The notes under the pieces: model-generated
Database searches by the model: none
The model's input: the letters and a program-made list of their open reading frames with translations, nothing else
What the model was told of the DNA's origin: nothing
In this document: positions 9,547 through 17,700 of the stretch, in pieces
Layout of the letters: the number at the start of each line of letters is the position of its first letter
Position numbering within the stretch: position 1 is the first letter of the stretch
Assembly (NCBI GenBank): GCA_021851875.1
Contig: JAJZQI010000001.1
Span: forward strand, 188,419 to 252,418
DNA: 64,000 nt
Direction: 5' to 3'
Origin: Pseudomonadota bacterium
Lineage (GTDB): Bacteria; Pseudomonadota; Gammaproteobacteria; Burkholderiales; JAJZQI01
Translations under genes and position numbers: made by a program

Positions 9547-10316
9547 TGAAAGCTGTGATTCTGGCGGGCGGCCTGGGTACGCGGATCAGCGAAGAATCCC
9601 ACCTGCGGCCGAAACCGATGATCGAGATCGGCGGCAAGCCCATTCTCTGGCATATCATGAAGTGCTACTCGCACCACGGCATCAATGATTTCATCATTTG
9701 CCTGGGCTACAAGGGCTATGTCATCAAGGAATATTTCGCCAATTACTTTCTGCACATGTCCAACGTGACGTTCGATATGGCGAACAACAAGATGGAAATT
9801 CACCAGAACTACGCCGAGCCCTGGCGCGTTACGCTGGTCGACACCGGCGCCGAGACCATGACCGGCGGACGGCTCAAGCGGGTGAGAGATTACCTGGGCG
9901 ACGAAACGTTCTGCTTCACCTATGGCGACGGCGTGTCGGACGTGAATATTTCCGACCTGGTCCGGTTCCATGCGGCGCATGGCAGGAAGGCGACCGTTAC
10001 GGCCATCCAGCCGCCGGGCCGCTACGGTGCGCTGAAGCTGGATGAGTCCGCGGCAGTCATGCATTTCCAGGAAAAGCCGGTAGGCGACGGGGCGTGGATC
10101 AACGGCGGTTTTTTTGTGCTGCATCCGTCCGTTATCGATTACATTGCCGGCGACCATTCCATGTGGGAAGGCGAGGCGCTTGAGCGCATCGCCGCCGAGG
10201 GCGAGCTGAAAGCCTATCAGCACCGGGGTTTCTGGCAGGCGATGGATACGTTGCGCGATAAAACCCAACTGGAAGAGCTCTGGGCCAGGCCAAACCCTCC
10301 TTGGAAAGTCTGGTAA
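9546..10316 (+). CDS. rfbF: Glucose-1-phosphate cytidylyltransferase
   Basis: Makes CDP-glucose from CTP and glucose-1-phosphate, the entry step to CDP-deoxysugars. The 256-residue protein begins [18 protein letters not shown], the nucleotidyltransferase signature, followed by [18 protein letters not shown]. The metal-binding region TYGDGVSD and the product-site segment [16 protein letters not shown] are intact. The ORF track begins upstream at 9393 in frame with no start evidence; the ATG at 9546 overlaps the previous stop by one base. The CDP-glucose 4,6-dehydratase gene follows after 3 bases, fixing the pathway. Confidence 0.95.
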   Translation: MKAVILAGGLGTRISEESHLRPKPMIEIGGKPILWHIMKCYSHHGINDFIICLGYKGYVIKEYFANYFLHMSNVTFDMANNKMEIHQNYAEPWRVTLVDTGAETMTGGRLKRVRDYLGDETFCFTYGDGVSDVNISDLVRFHAAHGRKATVTAIQPPGRYGALKLDESAAVMHFQEKPVGDGAWINGGFFVLHPSVIDYIAGDHSMWEGEALERIAAEGELKAYQHRGFWQAMDTLRDKTQLEELWARPNPPWKVW

Positions 10317-10319
10317 GGC

Positions 10320-11390
10320 ATGTTCGGCGGCATTTATTCGGCTAGACGGGTACTGATTACCGGGCATACGGGATTCAAAGGCAGTTGGCTGGCCTTGTGG
10401 CTGAGCGAGATGGGGGCAGAGGTGACGGGCCTGGCGCTGGAGCCGGAGGCGGCACCCAGTCATTGGGATGCCATTGCCCTGCCGATTGACAGTCAATTGA
10501 CGGACATCCGCGCGGCCGATGCGGTGCAGGAGGTGTTTGCCAAAGCCCGGCCGGAAATTGTTTTTCACCTCGCCGCCCAATCGCTCGTTCGCCGTTCCTA
10601 TCGCAATCCGCTGGATACCTGGTCGTCCAATGTCATGGGGACCGCCTGCGTATTGGAGGCCTGTCGCAACACGCCCAGCGTGCGTGCAGTGGTCGCCGTG
10701 ACGACGGACAAGGTGTACGACAACCAGGAGTGGTCCTGGGGCTACCGGGAAAATGACCGGCTCGGCGGGCACGACCCCTACAGCGCCTCCAAGGCGGCTT
10801 GCGAGCTTGTGGCGGACAGTTACCGCAAAGCCTTTTTTTCTGCGGCAGATGCGCCGTTGCTGGCAACGGCACGCGCGGGCAACGTGATCGGCGGCGGCGA
10901 CTGGTCGGAAGATAGGCTGATTCCCGATCTGGTCCGGGCTATCGGCCAAGCGGGGACGCTGGAAATACGCTCCCCCAACGCCACACGCCCGTGGCAGCAC
11001 GTGCTGGATTGTCTGTCCGGCTACTTGCAGCTGGGACAGGGCTTGCTGCAAGGTCGCCGGGACTGGACGGCGGCCTGGAATTTCGGTCCGGCTGTGCACG
11101 ACAACCGCACGGTGGCGGAGTTGCTCGACATGCTGGCGCGACACTGGCCGGAAGTGCGCTGGGCGGTTGCGGCCAATGCCGATTTGCATGAGGCCGGTCA
11201 GCTTTACCTGGATAGCGCCAAGGCCAGGCAGACGCTGCGCTGGCGGCCGGTATGGGAGCTGGAAGCGGCTGTTGCGGCGACAGCTCAGTGGTACCGCGCC
11301 TATACGGCGGGCCGGGTGGAATCCCGCCAGCAGTTGGCCGGCTATTTCCGGGCGGCGCAAGACGCAGGTGTGGAATGGGCCAAAGCATGA
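10320..11390 (+). CDS. rfbG: CDP-glucose 4,6-dehydratase
   Basis: Converts CDP-glucose to CDP-4-keto-6-deoxyglucose. A short-chain dehydrogenase of 356 residues: the NAD-binding motif is GHTGFKGSWLALWL, the substrate segment FHLAAQSLVRRSY, and the catalytic YxxxK appears in DPYSASKAACELV, preceded by the VTTDKVYDN Thr-Asp motif. Length matches the family (about 357). The stop overlaps the next start as ATGA. No gene for the 3-dehydrase RfbH/AscC is in the cluster, so a 3,6-dideoxyhexose is not the expected product. Confidence 0.95.
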   Translation: MFGGIYSARRVLITGHTGFKGSWLALWLSEMGAEVTGLALEPEAAPSHWDAIALPIDSQLTDIRAADAVQEVFAKARPEIVFHLAAQSLVRRSYRNPLDTWSSNVMGTACVLEACRNTPSVRAVVAVTTDKVYDNQEWSWGYRENDRLGGHDPYSASKAACELVADSYRKAFFSAADAPLLATARAGNVIGGGDWSEDRLIPDLVRAIGQAGTLEIRSPNATRPWQHVLDCLSGYLQLGQGLLQGRRDWTAAWNFGPAVHDNRTVAELLDMLARHWPEVRWAVAANADLHEAGQLYLDSAKARQTLRWRPVWELEAAVAATAQWYRAYTAGRVESRQQLAGYFRAAQDAGVEWAKA

Positions 11391-11938
11391 ATATCCAGCT
11401 GACTGCGATTGCGGGCGTTGTCGTCATCCGCACGGAAGCCTATGAGGACGAGCGCGGTGCCTTCGCGCGCCTTTACTGCGAGCGCGCCCTGGCGGACGTG
11501 CTGGGGGCGCGCCGCGTGGTGCAGATCAACCGGTCGCTTACGCGCAAGGCGGGGGCCATCCGCGGCATGCATTTTCAGTATGCGCCGCATGCCGAAATGA
11601 AAATGATCCGCTGCCTCAAAGGGCGGGTGTGGGACGTGGCGGTGGATATCCGGGCAGGCTCCCCGACCTTTTTGCACTGGCATGCCGAAGAGCTGACCCC
11701 CGCCAACGCAAAAATGCTGGTCGTGCCGGAAGGCTGTGCGCATGGCTTCCAGGTGCTGGAAGAGGACAGCGAATTGCTTTACCTGCACACGGCATTTTAT
11801 GAGCCGGCCGCGGAAGGCGGCTTGCTGTATGACGATCCGCGTCTGTCCATCGCATGGCCCCTGCCGGCGACGGAAATTTCCCGCCGGGACCGGGAACATG
11901 CGGCCATTGCGGAGGATTTTGCGGGAATGCGCTTATGA
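11387..11938 (+). CDS. dTDP-4-dehydrorhamnose 3,5-epimerase-like protein
   Basis: A 183-residue cupin of the RmlC family, expected to epimerise C3 and/or C5 of the 4-keto-6-deoxy sugar made by the preceding enzyme. The conserved RGMHFQ motif carries the catalytic His; the partner Asp region (VWDVAVDIRAGSPTF) and VPEGCAHGFQVLEEDSELLYL are present. I start at 11387 (ATGA overlap with rfbG) instead of the track start at 11252. In this context the substrate is more likely CDP-linked than dTDP-linked; which carbon is inverted cannot be told from sequence. Confidence 0.88.
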   Translation: MNIQLTAIAGVVVIRTEAYEDERGAFARLYCERALADVLGARRVVQINRSLTRKAGAIRGMHFQYAPHAEMKMIRCLKGRVWDVAVDIRAGSPTFLHWHAEELTPANAKMLVVPEGCAHGFQVLEEDSELLYLHTAFYEPAAEGGLLYDDPRLSIAWPLPATEISRRDREHAAIAEDFAGMRL

Positions 11939-13158
11939 AATGCCGTCATTGCGGTCAGCCGCTGGAGCATGTCTTTCTCGATCTGGGTTTTGCTCCGCCG
12001 TCGAATGCCTATTTGAGTGCAGCCGACCTGACGGCGCCGGAACTCTATTTTCCGCTCAAGCTGTATGTCTGCGAGCATTGCTGGCTGGTGCAGACGCTCG
12101 ACTTCAGCCGCGCCGATGAGTTGTTCAGTCACGACTACGCCTATTTTTCCTCGGTTTCGAAAACCTGGCTGGAGCATGCCGAGCGTTACACAGAAAAAGT
12201 GGTCGGGCTGCTGGAGCTCGGGCCGCACAGCCGGGTGGTTGAAATTGCCTCCAATGACGGTTATCTGCTGAAGAATTTCGTCGCCCGGAATATTCCCTGC
12301 CTGGGCATCGAGCCGACCGCCAGCACCGCACAGGCGGCACGTGCGATGGGCATTCCCGTACTGCAGGAATTTTTCGGCGAAGAATTGGCGCTGCGTCTTG
12401 CCAGTGAGGGACAACAGGCCGATCTGGTGGCCGGCAACAATGTGTTTGCCCACGTACCCGATATCAACGACTTTACCCGTGGTTTGAAGGCGCTGCTGAA
12501 GCAGGGGGGCGTGATCACGCTGGAATTTCCGCACCTGATGCGCCTGTTGGAATTCGGCCAATTCGACACGGTTTATCACGAACACTTTTCCTACCTGTCG
12601 CTCTATACCGTTTCCCGCATTTTCACTGCGGCGGGGTTGCGTGTGTGGCAGGTGGAAGAATTGCCGACCCATGGCGGCAGCCTGCGGGTGTACGGTTGTC
12701 ATATTGACGATGCGCGGTCCGATGACGCATCGGTGCAGCGCATTCTGGCAGAGGAGCAGCGCAGAGGCATGCGGGCGCTGCCGTTGTATCTTGCCTTTCA
12801 GGCGACTGCGAACCGCATCAAGGATGATCTGCTGGCGTTCCTGCTCGAACAGAAGCGGGCGGGAAAACGGGTGCTGGCCTACGGCGCTGCCGCCAAAGGC
12901 AACACACTGCTGAATTACGCCGGCGTAAAGCCCGACCTGTTGGCAAAGGTTTTTGACGCCGCACCGTCGAAACAAGGGAAATACCTGCCCGGCAGCCATA
13001 TTCCCATTTTGCCGCCGGCAAACCTGGCGGCGGAACGGCCCGATTATGTCCTGATTCTGCCCTGGAATATCAAAGCGGAGGTGGTGCGCCAGAATAGCGC
13101 GATGCAGGAATGGGGCGGGCGTTTCGTGGTGGCGGTACCGTCGCTGGAGGTGTGCTGA
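11935..13158 (+). CDS. NDP-hexose C-methyltransferase (TylC3/NovU type)
   Basis: A 407-residue three-domain sugar C-methyltransferase. The N-terminal zinc-binding motif CRHCGQPL with CEHCWLVQ supplies four cysteines; the central SAM-binding fold shows VVEIASNDGYLLKNF; the C-terminal domain has VLAYGAAAKGNTLLNYAG and DAAPSKQGKYLPGSHIPI. These are hallmarks of enzymes that put a methyl branch on C3 of 4-keto-6-deoxy sugars (mycarose, virenose type pathways). The start at 11935 gives an ATGA overlap with the epimerase gene; the ORF-track start at 11854 is upstream inside it. The product is likely a C-methylated CDP-6-deoxyhexose. Confidence 0.9.
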   Translation: MKCRHCGQPLEHVFLDLGFAPPSNAYLSAADLTAPELYFPLKLYVCEHCWLVQTLDFSRADELFSHDYAYFSSVSKTWLEHAERYTEKVVGLLELGPHSRVVEIASNDGYLLKNFVARNIPCLGIEPTASTAQAARAMGIPVLQEFFGEELALRLASEGQQADLVAGNNVFAHVPDINDFTRGLKALLKQGGVITLEFPHLMRLLEFGQFDTVYHEHFSYLSLYTVSRIFTAAGLRVWQVEELPTHGGSLRVYGCHIDDARSDDASVQRILAEEQRRGMRALPLYLAFQATANRIKDDLLAFLLEQKRAGKRVLAYGAAAKGNTLLNYAGVKPDLLAKVFDAAPSKQGKYLPGSHIPILPPANLAAERPDYVLILPWNIKAEVVRQNSAMQEWGGRFVVAVPSLEVC

Positions 13159-14027
13159 TGCGGGTTGCCGTAACCGGTGCCAGCGGATTCATCGGCCGGC
13201 ATGTCGTCGCCCAGCTGCTGGGGCGCGGCTGCGAAGTCGTCGCCCTGTTGCGCGAGCCGGCGCGCCAGCCGGATGAATGGGCGGGGCGCGTCGAGGTCGT
13301 GCCGTTTGCTTTGGGGGAAAGCGGACTCGGACTCTATGACCGGCTGCGCCAGCCGGATGGGCTGATCCACCTGGCCTGGGCAGGTTTGCCCAACTACCGC
13401 TCCTTGCATCACTTCGAAACCGAACTGCCCAGACAGTATCAATTTCTGTCCTCGCTTGTGCGAGAGGGGTTGCCCGCCATGCTGGTGGCCGGTACCTGTT
13501 TTGAGTACGGCATGCAGTCCGGCATGCTGAGTCCCGCCATGCCGGCGATGCCGGCGAATCCCTATGGTTACGCCAAGGATGCGCTGCGGCGGCAATTGCA
13601 GATGTTGCAAACCGAGCAGGATTTCAATCTGGTTTGGGGGCGGATATTTTATCTCTATGGCGATGGTCAGTCGGCTGCATCGCTTTATCCCAAACTGCAA
13701 GAGGCGGTCGCGGCCGGCGCGACTACCTTCGCTATGTCCGGTGGCGAGCAGCTGAGGGATTACCTGCCGGTTGCCGAAGTGGCCCGGCGAATTGCCGTGC
13801 TGGCGCTGTCCAATCGCAATCTCGGGGTGCAGAACATTTGCTCGGGCCAGCCTGTTTCGGTGCGCCGGCTGGTGGAAGGATGGGTGGAACAGAATCAATG
13901 GAACATCACGCTGAATCTGGGGGTTTATCCTTACCCGGATTACGAGCCCATGGCATTTTGGGGGGAGGATTCGTTTTCCCTTTTATTTCCTGAACAAGCG
14001 GCGCAGGATGAGGGGGAGGGCGTATGA
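13158..14027 (+). CDS. NAD-dependent epimerase/dehydratase, likely 4-ketoreductase
   Basis: A 289-residue extended short-chain dehydrogenase. The Rossmann motif is VTGASGFIGRHVV. The active site reads NPYGYAKDALRR (YxxxK) preceded by VAGTCFEYG in place of the usual Ser-rich strand. Given its place after the C-methyltransferase, it most likely reduces the 4-keto group to finish the branched sugar; this is inference from context. The ATG at 13158 overlaps the previous stop by one base, and the 3' end overlaps the next gene by 4 bases. Somewhat shorter than a typical epimerase (about 310-330). Confidence 0.82.
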   Translation: MRVAVTGASGFIGRHVVAQLLGRGCEVVALLREPARQPDEWAGRVEVVPFALGESGLGLYDRLRQPDGLIHLAWAGLPNYRSLHHFETELPRQYQFLSSLVREGLPAMLVAGTCFEYGMQSGMLSPAMPAMPANPYGYAKDALRRQLQMLQTEQDFNLVWGRIFYLYGDGQSAASLYPKLQEAVAAGATTFAMSGGEQLRDYLPVAEVARRIAVLALSNRNLGVQNICSGQPVSVRRLVEGWVEQNQWNITLNLGVYPYPDYEPMAFWGEDSFSLLFPEQAAQDEGEGV

Positions 14028-14683
14028 GCCCGTTGCAATTGCGCGCGGGGACGGCGAGGCAGTTGGCCGACTACGTGATGCACCAGCTTGATCATCTGTT
14101 TCCACACGCCCCCAATGGGGCTGAACTCCTGCAAGCGCATGTGCCCGGCGCGCTCCAGCGCATCAAGCCGATTCTTTCGGCTTGCAAGGCGTTCCGACAA
14201 GACGAGTTCGATCACTTCAATTCCATGCAATATGCCACTTTCGTCTATTTGCTGGCCAACGAGTTGTGGCAGCATGGCGCGGAGCAAGAACAATTCGCGC
14301 TGTGCGAAAGACTTTTTCTGCTGAACAAGGCGCTGGCCGGTCTGGATCTGTATTACAAAATTGCCATGCCGGAGGTGTTTTTCCTGTCCCACGGCAGCGG
14401 CTCGGTATTGGCAAACACGGAGTACGGCAACAAGCTGGTACTCTTTCATAATGTGACGGTCGGGCGATACGGCGAGAGCCGGCCAACCATAGGGCAGCAT
14501 GTCATCCTGTTTCCCGGCGTGATCGTTGCGGGCAATTCGATGATTGGAAATGGGGCGGTGATTTCTGCTGGCCTCAGCATTATCAACCAGACGGTGCCGG
14601 ACGATTGTGTGGTCTTTGCCGGCCCGGCGGGCCTGGTATTCAAGCCCAAGAAAAAGTCCTATGCGGCGGAATTCTTTCGCTGA
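14024..14683 (+). CDS. Serine acetyltransferase-like hexapeptide-repeat protein
   Basis: A 219-residue protein with an alpha-helical N-terminus (to about residue 110) and a C-terminal left-handed beta helix (HNVTVGRYGESRPTIGQHVILFPGVIVAGNSMIGNGAVISAG), resembling CysE-like acetyltransferases. In this operon it may acetylate the sugar or an amino acid substituent rather than make O-acetylserine. It starts in the last 4 bases of the epimerase gene. The assignment as an acyltransferase rests on the hexapeptide repeats; substrate unknown. Confidence 0.75.
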   Translation: MSPLQLRAGTARQLADYVMHQLDHLFPHAPNGAELLQAHVPGALQRIKPILSACKAFRQDEFDHFNSMQYATFVYLLANELWQHGAEQEQFALCERLFLLNKALAGLDLYYKIAMPEVFFLSHGSGSVLANTEYGNKLVLFHNVTVGRYGESRPTIGQHVILFPGVIVAGNSMIGNGAVISAGLSIINQTVPDDCVVFAGPAGLVFKPKKKSYAAEFFR

Positions 14684-14722
14684 GCTGGCGGCGTCGACAA
14701 TGAATGTTGGAAAGTCCTGTGC

Positions 14723-17700
14723 ATGAAGAACAAAAGTCCTCAATTGACCGTCGGTTTGCCTGTATTCAACGGCGAGAAGTTCGTCGGCAATGCGATCGAA
14801 TGCATGCTGGAGCAGACTTATTCGGATTACGTCTTTATTATTTCCGATAACGCCTCCACCGATGCGACCCAGGATATTTGCCGTCAGTACGAGAAGTTCG
14901 ACAAGCGCATCAAGTACTATCGTAATGAGCAGAACCTGGGGGCGGCCAAAAATTTCGAACTGCTCTACCAAAAGGTCGAGACGCCCTTTTGGACGCCGAT
15001 TTCGCACGACGATTATTTTTCCCTCAATTTTCTCGAAGCTTGCCTGAATAAGCTGATCGAGAATCCTGCCGTTGTTTTGGCGGCGCCGTCCCAGATTGCC
15101 GTGATTAACGCCAATGGTTTTATCAAGCGGGCCGAGAGCAATTTCAATACCACGGGCATGTCGCTGGCGGAACGCTTATGTCACATGCTCGACCGGATCA
15201 TGTGGGTATCGTTTTACGGCGTGAGCCGTACGCGCATATTTGGCGAGGTGTGGTCCAACATCGCGCCGTACAAAACGCGGTTTGGCGCGGACGTGATCTT
15301 TTTGGCAGGGATGCTGCTCAAGGGCCAGATTGCCGCGGCGGAGGGTACAACATTTTTTTATCGGGAAGCGGATACCGAAAAGTCAGCGACGGTCTACGCA
15401 CAGGATTTGCTGCCGGGGCAAGCCGTTGCCACGATGCCGTATACGGGACTGCTGGAATCGATTCTGGAGGTACTGTTTCTGTTCGCCGAGGTGCCGGTCG
15501 AGCAAAGAAAAACAATCAGCGATGCCCTTCTGCAGACAGTGCTAAAACAACCCAGCTGGGCGTACCAGCTTGACAGGGAGCAGCGTGCGCAGGAGGCCGC
15601 CACGCTGCCGCCCATGTCTTCCATCGTTACGCCGCCGGCGGTGGGGCCTGGGCCTGTCTTGCCTGCTGCGGCCGTCCAGTCCGCTCCTGTCCCTGCTCCT
15701 GTCGCAACCAGGACCGATGGGGTTGAGGCCGGCGGCAAATTCGGCATCAACGTGGTTGGGCATATTTCCGGCAATCTTGGATTGGGCGTTTCGGCCCGTA
15801 GCGTGGTCAAGTCGTTGCTGGAAAACAATATTCCCATTGCTATTTTTGACATCGATCCGGGACTGGGGCGCGGGCGCAAGGATCTGACTTTTGCCCAATA
15901 TCACGTAAAGTCGCTGGATGAATTGGTTTACCCGATAACGCTGTTCATGATGCCGCCAACCATTGGTTGGCTGAAAGAGGCATTGCCCGGACTGTTCCCC
16001 GCCGACAAGCTGCTGGTGGCGTACAGCATGTGGGAGCTGCCGGTTCTGCCGACGCCGTGGATGCAAGCGCTGGAGTCGTTTGATGTATTGGTGGCGGGTT
16101 CCGAGTTCATTCGGCATGCCTTTGAATTCAATTTGTCCAAAGTTCAGACAATTGTGACCAAGCATCCGCTCTACCTGCCCGATAACATTACGGGGGATCG
16201 GCAGCGATTCAGTCTGCCGGCTGATAAGACCATTTTCGTCACGGCTTTCGAGCCGAACAGCGATCCGGTCAGGAAAAACCCGCGCGGTGCCTTGCGCGCC
16301 TTTCTTGCCGCTTTTCCGGACGACGACTCGGTTTGTCTGGTGATCAAGATCAACAATGCCTATTCAGATGGGATTCTGCATCCGTCGGTGGTGGAATTGC
16401 AGCGCATTGCCAATGCCGATGACCGCATTGTCTTTGTTACAGCGAGCATGCCTTATATCGATGTGCTGGGACTTTATGCCTCCTGTGATGTTTTTGTTTC
16501 TCTGCATCGGGCGGAGGGGCTGGGGCTTGGGCTAATGGAAGCCATGGCGCTGGGAAAGCCGGTGATCGCAACCGGCTGGTCGGGCAACATGTCGTTTATG
16601 GATCACACCTGCGCCTGCCTGGTGCCCTATGTACTTATTCCCGTCAACGGCAGCATTCCTGCTTACACCATCGCGGAACTCGGGCGCGAGGCCAAGTGGG
16701 CGGAACCTTCGCTCGCCCATGCTTCGGCCTGGATGCGGCAATTGGCCGCCGCGCCCGAATTGCGTAATGAAATAGGGCAGGCAGCGGCCCGTGCCATGGC
16801 CATGCACCACAAGCAGGCCAGTGCCGCTGGATTTGTTTCCGAGTTGCATGCCATCTGGCAACACAAACAGTTTCTGCCGCATGCGGTTGAAATTGACGAA
16901 GGCGCCGCTGCTCTTACTGGTCTGGGTGTGCTCGACCAAGCTTACCAGACATGGCGGAACAAGCATTCCATACAGGAAATCGACGCGCAGATTCTGGCGG
17001 AACGAATGGTCATGAAATGGAAAACCAAACCGGTGTTCCATTTCGTCGTGCTGGTCGTGCAAGGACAGCAAAAAGCGCTGGCGGACGTGATCGACAATCT
17101 GTCGGCTCAAATGTACGGCAATTGGCGTTTGACTGTTGTGGCGGATTTCGCCTCGCCAGACGCGGCCTTCAATCAGTCCGATACATTGCAGTGGATACAG
17201 ATGCAGTCCGAGTGGCCGCTGGCGGATGTGCTCAATGTTGTAGTGGATCGCCGCAAGGATGATTGGTTTAGCGTGACCGCGCCGGGATTTGCGCTGGAGC
17301 CGCAAGCCTTGCTGGTCTTGTCCAATTACATCAACGCGTATTCAGACTGGCAGCTGATTTATACGGACGAAGACCGGCTGGAGTTGCATGGCCGACATGC
17401 CGATGCGCGTTTCAAGCCGGAATTCAATCTCGAATGGTTGCGGGCAGCCAATTATATGGGGGATGTCATATTCTGCAGCGGGCGCGCGATTGATGAAGTC
17501 GGCGGCTTTGCCGATTTGCCGGGCGCTTATCAATACGATCTGTCGTTGCGGCTTTATGAGCGTTTTGGCGGTAAGGGCATCGGCCATATTTCCGAAGTGC
17601 TGGTTTCCCTGACGCCGCAGTTCTGGTCCTTGGGTGACGCCGAAGGCGAGATGCAAGCCGTGCGCAGCCACCTTCAGCGCCTGAGCATCGAGGCTGAAGT

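Noticed and set aside
9474-11360. 628-codon minus-strand frame across rfbF and rfbG
   Set aside because: Shadow of two well-supported genes; no domain recognised.
13158-14027. Naming the sugar epimerase gene as a specific virenose or yersiniose reductase
   Set aside because: The general short-chain dehydrogenase motifs do not define the substrate, and rfbH needed for yersiniose is missing.
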